A stretch of DNA of 10,537 bases from JAWOGN01 sp046496815 (GCA_046496815.1 JAWOGN010000171.1:1-10537); one strand, 5' to 3'. Positions 1 to 7,294 are shown, counted from the stretch's first letter. Notes: a model not told the origin generated them from the sequence alone. Numbers and translations are program-made.

Positions 1-2057
1 AGAAGTATCAGCATAAGCACCGAAAGGCCTGCCAGAGATGTAACTATCTGGTCGGGCCAGAACGATATTTGCCTGATGGCCGTCTCGGCCGCCTCGAGCG
101 GAAGGCCCTGGGCGATGCGGGCCGCCTCTGCAGCCGCCCTTGCGAGGAGTTGTTCTTCGGTCAAAACCTCTTCCACGGCCGGGCGGTTAGAAAAAAACGC
201 AAGGACTTCACCGGTTATCCGAGGAAACAAGATCACCAGTGACGAGAACCCGACAAGCACCCGCTTCAGGATCCCGATATGGCGCCGGTAAAAACCCTCC
301 CATGTGACGACGAATCCGAACAAACCGATGATTCCCGCAACGGCCGCCCAGATCACTTCGTGAAGCGGGCCTTCGAAGAGGATGGGAGTATAGACGAACA
401 TCAGCGGGATGATATAAAGCCCCTTGGCAAGTTTCCAGGAGTAGAAACCGGTTTCCATCGGAGGGGATTTGGCGATACCGGATGCGGCGTAGGCGGCGAG
501 GCAGACCGGCGGGGTGACGTTGGCATCCTGAGAATACCAGAATATCAGCATATGAGCTGCCAAAAGGCTCATGCCCAATTGCTGCAGCGCAGGCCCTGCC
601 AGCACCGCGAGAAAGATGTAGGAGGCCGTTACAGGCAGCCCCATTCCGAGCACCAGCGAGGCAAGGGCCACCAGCAGAATGGCCAGCAGCCGGATTCCCA
701 TTGAAAGCTCGAGCACCTGACCCGAGAAGGTCACTCCCAGACCTGTGATGCCGGTAACCGCGATGACAATGCCGGCACAGATCAAGATGGCCGATGTGGA
801 AACCGCATTTCTGGCACCGATGTAGAGCGTATCCAGGATGTCGGTCCAACCCATCCGGGTTTCCTTCCTTGCCCAGCTGACCACCACGATCGCCGCCATG
901 CTGAGGACGGCGGCATATGTCGGGGTAAAGCCCCGCACCAGCAGGAAAATCAGTAAGCCGACCGGCACCAGAAACACGTAGCCGGTCTTGAGCACTTCGC
1001 CCACCACAGGCATCTTTTCTTCATCGAGGGTTTCAATCCCGGATTTCAAGGCCTCCACATGCACAAAGAAGCCCACGGTAAGAAAATACAAAAGCGCCGG
1101 TATCGCGGCCACCGCGATGATGTGAAGGTAGGATATACCGGTCCATTGGGCCATTATGAAGGCACCGGCCCCCATGATCGGAGGCATGATCTGGCCTCCG
1201 GTGGATGCGGCGGCCTCCACGCCGCCGGCAAACGAAGGACGGAACCCCAGTTTTTTCATCAGGGGAATGGTCATGGAACCGGTGGTAACGGTGTTCGCCA
1301 CCGCCGAGCCGGACACCGATCCCATGAACCCTGAAGATATGATCGCGATCTTGGCCGGCCCGCCGACCCGCTTTCCGGCCAGGGCCTGGGCGAGCCGGAC
1401 AATGAAATCTCCTGCGCCCGACTTGAGTAGAAACGCACCGAAGAGAATGAACAGAAAAACATAGGTGGAGCTTATGGTACAGATGGTTCCAAAGATGCCT
1501 TCGTCGGTGAGATACATCCTGTAAAGGAGCCTCCCCAGGTGCACTCCCCGGTACTGGAAAACGCCTGGGATCCATTTGCCGAGAAACAGGGCGTAGGAAA
1601 TGAAAAGAATCGATAGCACGGGTATGATGGCCCCGGCCGCACGCCATGTCCCGATGATAAGTATCGCAAGGGCGGCGGCGGCGAAGATATGATCCCGCAG
1701 TATCGGGATCGAGCTTCGCTCCAAGTGCAGCTCCTGCTGGAAAATAAGGATGTAGAAGGTAACTGCGATCGTGCCTGATATCAATACCAGGTCAAATCCT
1801 CGACCTGCCTCCGGGCGTTTTTTGCTCCATGGGTAGAGCAAGAAGGTCATCACCAGCACGAAACCCATGTGGCAGGCGTTGCGGTACACCGAGGGCATAA
1901 CCATGAAGTCAAGCGTGTTGACCCCCAGGTGGAAAAGGGAAGCCGCCACAGCGGTCCAGTAAAACAGGGTTTTCCACGGACCTTGAAGCTTTCGATGTGT
2001 GGCGGCTACCTCTCCCTGCTCCGTGCTGCCTGTATCGCTTTCCCTTTCATCCCCCAT
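1..2057 (-). CDS. TRAP transporter fused permease (DctQ-DctM type), 3' end beyond the window
   Basis: This is the inner-membrane permease of a TRAP transporter, which moves an organic acid or related solute using an ion gradient, with the neighbouring TAXI protein delivering the substrate. I translated it directly from the ATG at 2057. It stays open for 685 codons to base 1, so the end is missing but no frameshift is seen. Many hydrophobic segments begin near residue 30. Diagnostic DctM-like stretches are SGSAVANTVTTGSMTIPLMK near residue 249, GGQIMPPIMGAGAF near 287, GMGLPVTASYIFLAVLAGPA near 471 and YSQDANVTPPVCLAAYAA near 508. The N-terminal 200 residues fit the DctQ-like part fused to DctM, as in the TRAP_fused family. 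After about residue 620 comes an Ala/Glu-rich stretch and a further hydrophobic segment, which is longer than I expect for the family. The start is 19 nt after the TAXI stop, with AGGA upstream, indicating co-transcription. The substrate cannot be told from sequence. Confidence 0.95.
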   Translation of the reverse strand, partial: MGDERESDTGSTEQGEVAATHRKLQGPWKTLFYWTAVAASLFHLGVNTLDFMVMPSVYRNACHMGFVLVMTFLLYPWSKKRPEAGRGFDLVLISGTIAVTFYILIFQQELHLERSSIPILRDHIFAAAALAILIIGTWRAAGAIIPVLSILFISYALFLGKWIPGVFQYRGVHLGRLLYRMYLTDEGIFGTICTISSTYVFLFILFGAFLLKSGAGDFIVRLAQALAGKRVGGPAKIAIISSGFMGSVSGSAVANTVTTGSMTIPLMKKLGFRPSFAGGVEAAASTGGQIMPPIMGAGAFIMAQWTGISYLHIIAVAAIPALLYFLTVGFFVHVEALKSGIETLDEEKMPVVGEVLKTGYVFLVPVGLLIFLLVRGFTPTYAAVLSMAAIVVVSWARKETRMGWTDILDTLYIGARNAVSTSAILICAGIVIAVTGITGLGVTFSGQVLELSMGIRLLAILLVALASLVLGMGLPVTASYIFLAVLAGPALQQLGMSLLAAHMLIFWYSQDANVTPPVCLAAYAASGIAKSPPMETGFYSWKLAKGLYIIPLMFVYTPILFEGPLHEVIWAAVAGIIGLFGFVVTWEGFYRRHIGILKRVLVGFSSLVILFPRITGEVLAFFSNRPAVEEVLTEEQLLARAAAEAARIAQGLPLEAAETAIRQISFWPDQIVTSLAGLSVLMLIL

Positions 2058-2076
2058 GATATGTCCTGCTACTTGG

Positions 2077-3096
2077 CTACATGATCAATTCGGGAGGAAT
2101 CCGGAGCCCCTTTTCCTGGTAGTACTTAACCGCCCCGGGGTGGAGCGGGGCCGGCAGCCCGGAAATGGCGTTCTCAAGCGTGATCCACTCTCCCATCTTA
2201 TGGACCTGTTTCAGGAAGGCCGGGTTTTCGAAGAGGGTTTTGGTCAACTGGTAGACGACCGCTTCGGAGGTGTCTTCACGACAGACGAGCAGGTTCGGCT
2301 GGGCGATGGTCGGCACATCCTTGTCCTGGCCGGGGTAAGTGCCCGCCTTGATCATATAGCGGTAACCCGGATAGGCGGTTTGCTCGTTTACGGCTTTCAG
2401 CTGGTCGTCGGTAAATTCAAGAATGACCACGTCGAGACCCGGTGCCGCAAAAAGGTCGGTCACGGCGGCAACCGGAGGGCCGGCGGGAATGTTGGCCCCG
2501 TCGATCCGTTTGTCTTTCATCGCTGAAGAGGACTCAAAATAGCCGAGGTAGACCCCTTCCACATCGTCACGACCCATTCCCAGAGCGGACATGATCGTGA
2601 GCCCGGATCTTTCGGTCCCGGAACCGGCCCTGCCGATGGAAAACCGCAATCCCTTGATGTCCGAAGCGTTCCCCGTTTTGACCTTGTCCGCTCGGACCAC
2701 AAAATGTTCGACGTTGGGCCAGAGCATGGTGACGCTTCTAAAGGTCTTCAGCGGGTTGTCCTTGTAGTTGCCGAGCCCTCTCCAGGCGCTCTTTCCGAAA
2801 AGACCCTGAAGGATGGCGAGATCCACTTCCTTGTTCCTCAGCATGTTGATATTTTCACCGGAGCCGGCAGAAGTGATGGGCTGGACCTGTATTCCGTGAT
2901 CCTTCGCAAGCTTGATGGACCATAGTGAGGCCATTCCCACACCGATCGGATAGTAGGTGCCCCCGGTGGTGGCGGTGGCGATGATGAGGTTGACGGGTTT
3001 GGCCGCCCCCTGTGCGGTGATCGGTGCGGTGAACGCGAACAGGCACGCGACGAGAGCGGAAACTGCAAAAAGACCCACAAATTTACTGAATTTCAT
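2077..3096 (-). CDS. TAXI-family TRAP transporter solute-binding protein
   Basis: This 339-residue periplasmic substrate-binding protein captures the solute and hands it to the fused permease encoded 19 nt downstream. Residues 1 to about 31 form a signal peptide: a Lys-containing start, a hydrophobic core (VGLFAVSALVACLFAFTAP) and an AQG-A-like cleavage site. The mature protein opens with the TAXI hallmark TATTGGTYYPIGVGMA, followed by NKEVDLAILQ; both are typical of the family. The reading frame extends to an ATG at 3165, but the start at 3096 is preferred because AAAGGAGG lies 8 nt upstream and the signal peptide begins exactly there. It is preceded by a 295-nt intergenic region with its own promoter candidate. 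TAXI proteins are usually annotated for glutamate or C4-dicarboxylate uptake, but the ligand is not predictable here. Confidence 0.95.
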   Translation of the reverse strand: MKFSKFVGLFAVSALVACLFAFTAPITAQGAAKPVNLIIATATTGGTYYPIGVGMASLWSIKLAKDHGIQVQPITSAGSGENINMLRNKEVDLAILQGLFGKSAWRGLGNYKDNPLKTFRSVTMLWPNVEHFVVRADKVKTGNASDIKGLRFSIGRAGSGTERSGLTIMSALGMGRDDVEGVYLGYFESSSAMKDKRIDGANIPAGPPVAAVTDLFAAPGLDVVILEFTDDQLKAVNEQTAYPGYRYMIKAGTYPGQDKDVPTIAQPNLLVCREDTSEAVVYQLTKTLFENPAFLKQVHKMGEWITLENAISGLPAPLHPGAVKYYQEKGLRIPPELIM

Positions 3097-3104
3097 GACT
3101 GTAT

Positions 3105-3112
3105 CCTCCTTT
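3105..3112 (-). promoter_or_regulatory. Ribosome binding site deciding the TAXI start
   Basis: AAAGGAGG on the minus strand ends 8 nt before the ATG at 3096. It supports this start over the in-frame ATG at 3165, which would add 23 residues in front of the signal peptide. Confidence 0.85.
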
Positions 3113-3239
3113 CTGTTGTTTTTGAAACTGGTGACGGCGTTCGCTAAACCGATGCAGCAAAACAAAATCGATCGTATGTCCGGAGCGAAGTGAGTGGAAA
3201 AAGGATGGAATACGTTCAGATAGCGGTATCCAGGTTTTC

Positions 3240-3256
3240 GCGTGCCCCGGACACGC
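3240..3256. repeat. Small GC-rich inverted repeat abutting a larger one
   Basis: GCGTG and CACGC form 5-bp arms around 7 nt (CCCCGGA on the plus strand). It directly abuts the longer inverted repeat at 3257-3300, so a transcript reading toward the TAXI gene would carry two back-to-back stem-loops. No T-tract follows on the minus strand, so it is not an ordinary intrinsic terminator. Confidence 0.5.
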
Positions 3257-3300
3257 CGGTCTTTAAATTCGCTGAACCCTTACGACAAATTCAAAGACCG
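3257..3300. repeat. 13-bp inverted repeat in the TRAP leader
   Basis: The arms CGGTCTTTAAATT (3257-3269) and AATTCAAAGACCG (3288-3300) are complementary at 12 of 13 positions around an 18-nt loop; the mismatch becomes a G-U pair in the minus-strand transcript. It starts within about 10 nt of the expected transcription start of the promoter at 3314-3343. It could be an operator for a dimeric regulator or a 5'-leader stem-loop. No U-run follows, which argues against an intrinsic terminator for the upstream receiver gene. Confidence 0.7.
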
Positions 3301-3313
3301 TATACGTAGGCAT

Positions 3314-3343
3314 ATAAGATGCAGATTGCGGCTCGACTGTCAA
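3314..3343 (-). promoter_or_regulatory. Sigma70-like promoter for the TAXI/TRAP genes
   Basis: On the minus strand, a perfect TTGACA -35 (3338-3343) is followed after 18 nt by TCTTAT (3314-3319), which matches 4 of 6 bases of the -10 consensus. Transcription would start near 3307, giving a leader of about 210 nt before the TAXI ATG. The long gap here, compared with tight spacing inside the TRAP pair, supports a promoter at this place. The -10 element is imperfect, so regulation by an activator is plausible. Confidence 0.55.
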
Positions 3344-3347
3344 GCCA

Positions 3348-3370
3348 AAATCCCTCAAATCCGCAAATCC
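3348..3370 (-). repeat. Three GGATTT direct repeats upstream of the -35
   Basis: The minus strand carries GGATTT three times, at 3365-3370, 3357-3362 and 3348-3353, spaced 8 and 9 nt from start to start. The block sits immediately upstream of the TTGACA at 3338-3343, roughly positions -41 to -63, where activators often bind. No regulator in this window has a recognisable DNA-binding domain, so the binding partner would be encoded elsewhere. Confidence 0.4.
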
Positions 3371-3391
3371 AGATGCCATGGAAGGCGTCTC

Positions 3392-3829
3392 TTATTTCAG
3401 AACGGACCGCGGTGAAGCAACAATATCCTGAACTTTGGCTGCACGAATACGCTCCTCGTGTTCTGCCTTTCGCCGGTGAGCCATGTCGATTTTGGCGAGG
3501 AGATCTTCGGTTTCGCAGGGCTTAATCAAATAATCCAGTGCACCCAGCTTCATCCCTTCTATAGCCGTGTCGACTGTTGCGTGCCCGGTCAGCATGATGA
3601 CTTCCGTTAACGGCTTGATGCGCTTGATTTGACGTAGCGCCTCCACCCCGCTGATGCCCGGCATGGATACATCCAAGATCACCGCGTCAAAATTAAAACG
3701 CGTTACGCTTTCGACGGCATCCTCTCCGCTCAGGGATGTGGTGACATCATACCCGCGAACGGTTAAACGTTCGGATAACGCCTCCACGAATTCTTTCTCA
3801 TCGTCGACGAGCAATACCCGTACCTTCAT
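3392..3829 (-). CDS. REC-only response regulator (third stand-alone receiver)
   Basis: This 145-residue CheY-like protein receives phosphate on an aspartate. The receiver fills residues 1 to about 120. D9/D10 form the acidic pocket (VLLVDDE), D53 in AVILDVSMPG is the phospho-acceptor, T81 lies in MLTGHA and K103 in LIKP. The tail from about 117 is charged and helical (HRRKAEHEERIRAAK) and carries no known output domain. The open frame reaches an ATG at 3913, but the start at 3829 is chosen because AAGGAGGG lies 6 nt upstream and homology begins at MKVRVLLVDDE. It closely resembles the receiver at 4004-4432, suggesting a tandem duplication. It is the last signalling gene before the TRAP promoter. 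It may be a phosphate sink, a relay intermediate or a protein-interaction output. Confidence 0.93.
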   Translation of the reverse strand: MKVRVLLVDDEKEFVEALSERLTVRGYDVTTSLSGEDAVESVTRFNFDAVILDVSMPGISGVEALRQIKRIKPLTEVIMLTGHATVDTAIEGMKLGALDYLIKPCETEDLLAKIDMAHRRKAEHEERIRAAKVQDIVASPRSVLK

Positions 3830-4003
3830 GTTACGCCCTCCTTCATGTAAATGTTGGTGCCTGGGTCCGTTTAAGTCGTCTTCCGGCCGGCTTTTTTCAG
3901 CGCTGCAGTGCATCCGGCCCAGGGGGTGACTTTGCCGGAATCCCGCGAAATCCCCCCGTCTAAAAAGGGTGAAAGACCTGGGTGGACGGCAACAAAGAGC
4001 GGA
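3830..4003. other. Intergenic region between two receiver genes
   Basis: These 174 nt hold the ribosome binding site at 3836-3843 (AAGGAGGG on the minus strand) but no gene I can support. There is a CCGGCCGG palindrome near 3884-3894 and a C-run followed by a short A-run and GGG near 3951-3970. Neither forms a convincing loop-and-U-tract terminator. The frame upstream of 3829 is open to 3913, but its residues look non-coding. Confidence 0.6.
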
Positions 4004-4432
4004 TCACCGGCGTTTTCCGGTCAGCATATTACGAACCTTTTCTTCCAGGTTACGTTCCACAAGAATCATTTTGCGGGCCCGGGCTTTTTTTATTTTTTCG
4101 GTTAATGCATCCAGATCTGCGGGTTTTTCCACAAAATCCATGGCTCCCAAACGCATGGCCTCCACCCCTTTATCAATCGTTCCGTGACCTGTGAGCAGAA
4201 TAACCTGCAGTTCGGGTCTTTTGGCTTTGAGGTTCTTCAGAACCTCAATCCCGTCCATTTCCGGCATCATCAGGTCAAGGACAATGACATCAAAGGTCCG
4301 TTCTTCAGCAATTTTCAGGGCATCGGCAGCGGAGGTGGTAGCGGTTACCTCCATTCCCCGGGTGGACATTCTTTGGCCCAAAAGTTCTACGAACTCTTTT
4401 TCATCATCCACCAAGAGTACTTTGATTGACAT
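4004..4432 (-). CDS. REC-only response regulator (second stand-alone receiver)
   Basis: This 142-residue stand-alone receiver has D9/D10 and E11 in VLLVDDEKEFVE, phospho-acceptor D53 in VIVLDLMMPEMDG, T81 in ILLTGHG and K103 in FVEKP, so all catalytic positions are intact. Residues after about 115 form a basic, probably helical tail (KKARARKMILVERNLEEKVR) with no recognised output domain. It starts 14 nt after the stop of the HK-like gene, with AGGAGCGGAGCC directly ahead of the ATG, so the two are surely co-transcribed and probably a cognate pair. It resembles both the receiver at 3392-3829 and the receiver fused to the kinase-like protein at 7360-8589, especially in the stretch around TGHGT and EKP. 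Confidence 0.94.
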   Translation of the reverse strand: MSIKVLLVDDEKEFVELLGQRMSTRGMEVTATTSAADALKIAEERTFDVIVLDLMMPEMDGIEVLKNLKAKRPELQVILLTGHGTIDKGVEAMRLGAMDFVEKPADLDALTEKIKKARARKMILVERNLEEKVRNMLTGKRR

Positions 4433-4446
4433 GGCTCCGCTCCTGC

Positions 4447-5145
4447 TTATGATGTTGCCGATGCCGATCCCCGCAGGGATGCATCGTGGATTTTTTTCGG
4501 CAGAAAGAGGTCGAGGGCCTGTTGTTCAAAATCCATTTCTAATTGGGCTTCAAGCAGGGTCAAAAGCATTTCCTCCTGTTCCCCCGGTAAATTCCGACCT
4601 GCTTCCGGCGTAAGCCGTTCAAACCCCGCAAGCCGAATCCAGGCACCGCTCGCCGCTTTTCGGGGTTTCAAAGTCAGTGTTCCGGACTTGCCGACCTGTT
4701 CCATTCCAAATTCAAGAAGCAGCCAGACCAAGGTGTGAAGAAAAAACGGTCTGGTGACGATCATGAGGGATTGACCCTCGGAGTGAACCGTCACCGCGAC
4801 CCCTCGAGCCGCCGTCAACCGGCGGGAAACATCCAGGATGAATTCCAGGAACTCGGCCACCTCCACTTCCGCCAGCGGTTGGTCCACGGTATGGGAAAAC
4901 CGGTTCATATTCCGAATGATGAGATCCGTGCGCCGGATCTGTCGTTTGATCGCCGAACCCAGGTCTTTCACCCGCGATGCGTCAAGCGTCTTTCCCTGTT
5001 CGGCCAGAAGCGCCAGATCTTCCAGCAGTCCGGCGTTCTCATTCATGATGCTCAGCGTATTTTTGAGTTCATGGGAAATGGAGGCCGACATGCGGCCGAA
5101 AAACCGCAAGCCCTCGACAGAGGCCCTATCCAGCAAAGCGTCCAC
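4447..5145 (-). CDS. Soluble histidine-kinase-like protein with H-box but without ATPase motifs (candidate phosphotransferase)
   Basis: This 232-residue cytosolic protein has no membrane segment and no sensor domain. Residues 12-90 form a HisKA-like helical hairpin with the phospho-acceptor H25 in SISHELKNTLSIMNENAG. Residues about 95-215 sit where HATPase_c should be, but the N-box Asn pair is replaced (LVWLLLEFGMEQV, 139-151), and I find no DxGxG (G1) or GxGxG (G2) motif. It therefore probably cannot bind ATP in the usual way. The best analogy is Spo0B or ChpT, dimeric phosphotransferases derived from kinases that pass phosphate between receivers. It lies between two receiver genes, which fits that role. 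The start is GTG at 5145, fixed by AAGGAGG 6 nt upstream. Alternatively it is a very divergent active kinase. Confidence 0.82.
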   Translation of the reverse strand: MDALLDRASVEGLRFFGRMSASISHELKNTLSIMNENAGLLEDLALLAEQGKTLDASRVKDLGSAIKRQIRRTDLIIRNMNRFSHTVDQPLAEVEVAEFLEFILDVSRRLTAARGVAVTVHSEGQSLMIVTRPFFLHTLVWLLLEFGMEQVGKSGTLTLKPRKAASGAWIRLAGFERLTPEAGRNLPGEQEEMLLTLLEAQLEMDFEQQALDLFLPKKIHDASLRGSASATS

Positions 5146-5151
5146 GTCGCA

Positions 5152-5158
5152 CCTCCTT
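5152..5158 (-). promoter_or_regulatory. Ribosome binding site for the GTG-started HK-like gene
   Basis: AAGGAGG on the minus strand lies 6 nt before the GTG at 5145. This strong site justifies the non-ATG start. Confidence 0.8.
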
Positions 5159-5202
5159 GGCGGTGAAGGATTTCCCCGAATATTTTTCAGGCGGGGCGCT
5201 CA

Positions 5203-5568
5203 TTATGAGACCATCTCTACAATTCTGTTTACCAGCAGCTTAATATCGATGGGCTTCAGAAAATAGTTGGGTAGCCCTGCTTCGGCTGTGCCTTCCTCGA
5301 AATCTTTTTCCGAGCCGTGTCCGGTCATGAAAATAAATTTCATGTCGGGAGCGAGGGCTTCCATTTTCCTTTTCAGTGCAAGGCCGCTCATGCGGGGCAA
5401 CTTGATGTCCAGAACCGCCACATCGAACCGCTTGTGTTTGAGCATCTCGAGCGCCGCTTCGCAAGTCGTCACCCATTCGGCATGAAACCCCCTCAGCTCC
5501 AATCTTTCCGCCAGGGTGACCACCAGGTCTTCCTCGTCATCAACCATCAACACGTGAATTGTTTTCAT
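5203..5568 (-). CDS. REC-only response regulator (first stand-alone receiver)
   Basis: This 121-residue single-domain receiver has D10/D11 in VLMVDDEEDLV, phospho-acceptor D54 in AVLDIKLPRMSG, T82 in FMTGHGS and K105 in YFLKPID. There is no output domain; the protein ends right after the last receiver helix. Its ATG lies inside the end of the histidine kinase gene (29-nt overlap), so translation is probably coupled and it is the likely direct partner of that kinase. AGGA precedes the start. It is more divergent from the other three receivers (KLPRMSG instead of MMPEMDG), which suggests a distinct relay position. Its phosphate would then be passed to H25 of the HK-like protein encoded 57 nt further on. 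Confidence 0.94.
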   Translation of the reverse strand: MKTIHVLMVDDEEDLVVTLAERLELRGFHAEWVTTCEAALEMLKHKRFDVAVLDIKLPRMSGLALKRKMEALAPDMKFIFMTGHGSEKDFEEGTAEAGLPNYFLKPIDIKLLVNRIVEMVS

Positions 5569-7294
5569 TTTTCCTGCTGTCCGGATTCAGTGGTAACGTT
5601 ATAATGAAACGGGTGCCGACGCCGGGCCGGCTTTCAACGCCGATGGTGCCTCCGATTTCTTGGACAAGCCCATAGGTGATGGAAAGACCGAGCCCTGTAC
5701 CTCCCTGTGAGGTACGGGTTGAAAAAAAGGGTTCGAATACCCGTTTGATATCTTCGGGGGGAATGCCGCACCCGTCATCGATGACGGCAATCCGGACACG
5801 GTCTTCGGATATTTTTCGCCCTTCAAAGGCCAGGTGGCCGCCGTCACTGAGGGCTGCAAAGGCATTGTTGACCAGGTTGAGAAAGATTTGTTCCAGTTTT
5901 CCCCGATCACTCCTGAGGGGTGGGATATCCGGGGCAATATCGATGATCGTGGAAATTCCCCGATGTTCGGCTTCTTTTACCAAAAAACCGATGACGTTTT
6001 CGATGATATCCCGTATTTCAATGGGTTCAAACGCGGCATCCGTCCGTCGGGCAAAGCTTAGAAGTCTTCGGATAATCGTGGCGCAGCGCTTGACCGATGC
6101 CAGGATCGAATCGGCTTGGGCCAGCAGCTTGGATCGGGTGGCCACTATATTTTCCTGTTGGAGCAGGTCTTTGATCAACCCGGCTTTTTCATTGACAATC
6201 GCCAGGGGGTTGTTGATTTCGTGGGCCACGCCCGCAGCCAGCCTGCCGATGGAAGCCATTTTATTGGCGTATTCCACTTGATGGAGCGCCGCCACGCGCG
6301 TCTGATCTGCGGTGTGGATTTTGCTTACCAGGTAGGTTGACACGGCGAGCACAACGATCAGGATGGCGCTGATGCTGATGATGAGATAGGTGATGAGCTG
6401 CCGGCGGGCTTTATACCAGGGTCGCATCAGATCTTGCTTGTTTTTTACGGCCATCAAAATAAACGGACTTTCTGCGATGTAGGCGTATCCGATGAGCAAC
6501 CTTTCTCCGTCGGCGTTGTCGGTCTCAAGGACCCGGGTGGTTGTGGCATATTCCGGAACGGGCAAGGGCACCTTTTCCAGGGTGTTCCCATATCGCCGGG
6601 ACGGTGTCTGGAGAATCCCCGCGGCATTGACAATGAACAAATCTCCGCCACGTCCCGGAGCCAGGGGCAAAAGTTCCCGGTGAAAGCGATCCGCTTCCAG
6701 GGTGGCACGCAACACATAAAACGGCCCGCTCGGCGGTTGGTGTTTGACGGCGATCACGATGTGGGGACTCCGGCGATATCCCAGGAAGACATCGCTGGTG
6801 TGGCTGCCCCGGTCCACGACCTCGGCGAACCATTTCTGACGGCTGTAATCGAAATTTGTCAAATCGTAGGGGCCACTGTAGGTGATCTGTCGTCCCCGAG
6901 CATCGACCACCTCCAGGTCCGTAAATCCCCCGAAGCTGTCCTGCAGGTTCTTGAGGATTTCAGCCAGACGCCCCGGTCGGTTGAGCACCTCAAGGGAGTT
7001 GTCGCCGACCAAAAATTGCAACGCATACCGTCGCTCGAGGAGCAGGAAGGAGAGGGTGCGTCGGGTATTGGAAACCAGGCGGGATGTCCGTAACACGTTT
7101 TCCGATTCAATGGCTTTCTGGGTCACCTGGTAATCGATGGCAGCCAGCAGAAATACCGGAATGAGAGCAACCCCGGCGGTGAGAAGGACACTCAGGTACC
7201 AGATCCGGCGGAAATCAAATAGGTGCTTATAGGGTCCGGAGGCAACATCGTGATAGTCCCAGAACTCGGGTTTAAAGCGTTGTAAGAAAGACAT
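5540..7294 (-). CDS. Membrane sensor histidine kinase with Cache-like sensor, no HAMP
   Basis: This 584-residue inner-membrane kinase should autophosphorylate on a histidine in response to an external ligand. Transmembrane segments lie at about 33-54 and 299-323. The 245 residues between them look like a double Cache sensor (for example DLEVVDARGRQITYSGPY and HIVIAVKH), a fold that often binds small organic molecules. Only about 20 residues separate the second segment from the HisKA helix, so there is no HAMP domain. The H-box has H358 in AAGVAHEINNPLAIV; the N-box is NLVNNAFAAL (473-482), G1 is DDGCGIP (506-512), the F-box is FEPFF (520-524) and G2 is GGTGLGLS (531-538), all intact. The extreme C-terminus overlaps the receiver gene. 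Spacing to the upstream fusion gene is 65 nt. It is the only complete kinase here and so the probable source of phosphate for the receivers. Confidence 0.95.
   Translation of the reverse strand: MSFLQRFKPEFWDYHDVASGPYKHLFDFRRIWYLSVLLTAGVALIPVFLLAAIDYQVTQKAIESENVLRTSRLVSNTRRTLSFLLLERRYALQFLVGDNSLEVLNRPGRLAEILKNLQDSFGGFTDLEVVDARGRQITYSGPYDLTNFDYSRQKWFAEVVDRGSHTSDVFLGYRRSPHIVIAVKHQPPSGPFYVLRATLEADRFHRELLPLAPGRGGDLFIVNAAGILQTPSRRYGNTLEKVPLPVPEYATTTRVLETDNADGERLLIGYAYIAESPFILMAVKNKQDLMRPWYKARRQLITYLIISISAILIVVLAVSTYLVSKIHTADQTRVAALHQVEYANKMASIGRLAAGVAHEINNPLAIVNEKAGLIKDLLQQENIVATRSKLLAQADSILASVKRCATIIRRLLSFARRTDAAFEPIEIRDIIENVIGFLVKEAEHRGISTIIDIAPDIPPLRSDRGKLEQIFLNLVNNAFAALSDGGHLAFEGRKISEDRVRIAVIDDGCGIPPEDIKRVFEPFFSTRTSQGGTGLGLSITYGLVQEIGGTIGVESRPGVGTRFIITLPLNPDSRKNENNSRVDG

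Noticed and set aside
208..1647. Long minus-strand open frames at 208-849 and 1033-1647
   Set aside because: They are out-of-frame shadows. A third minus-strand frame translates without interruption from 2057 to base 1 into a clear TRAP permease.
3830..3913. Longer N-terminus for the receiver at 3392-3829
   Set aside because: The added 28 residues do not resemble a domain, and the ATG at 3829 has a strong ribosome binding site exactly where receiver homology begins.
3884..3970. CCGGCCGG palindrome and C-run/G-run pair between the two receiver genes
   Set aside because: The palindrome has no loop and its T-run lies on the other strand. The C-run and G-run are too short and uneven to make a convincing terminator or repeat element.
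6434..7093. 219-residue plus-strand open frame
   Set aside because: It lies antisense to the sensor domain of the histidine kinase and is a shadow of its codon usage.
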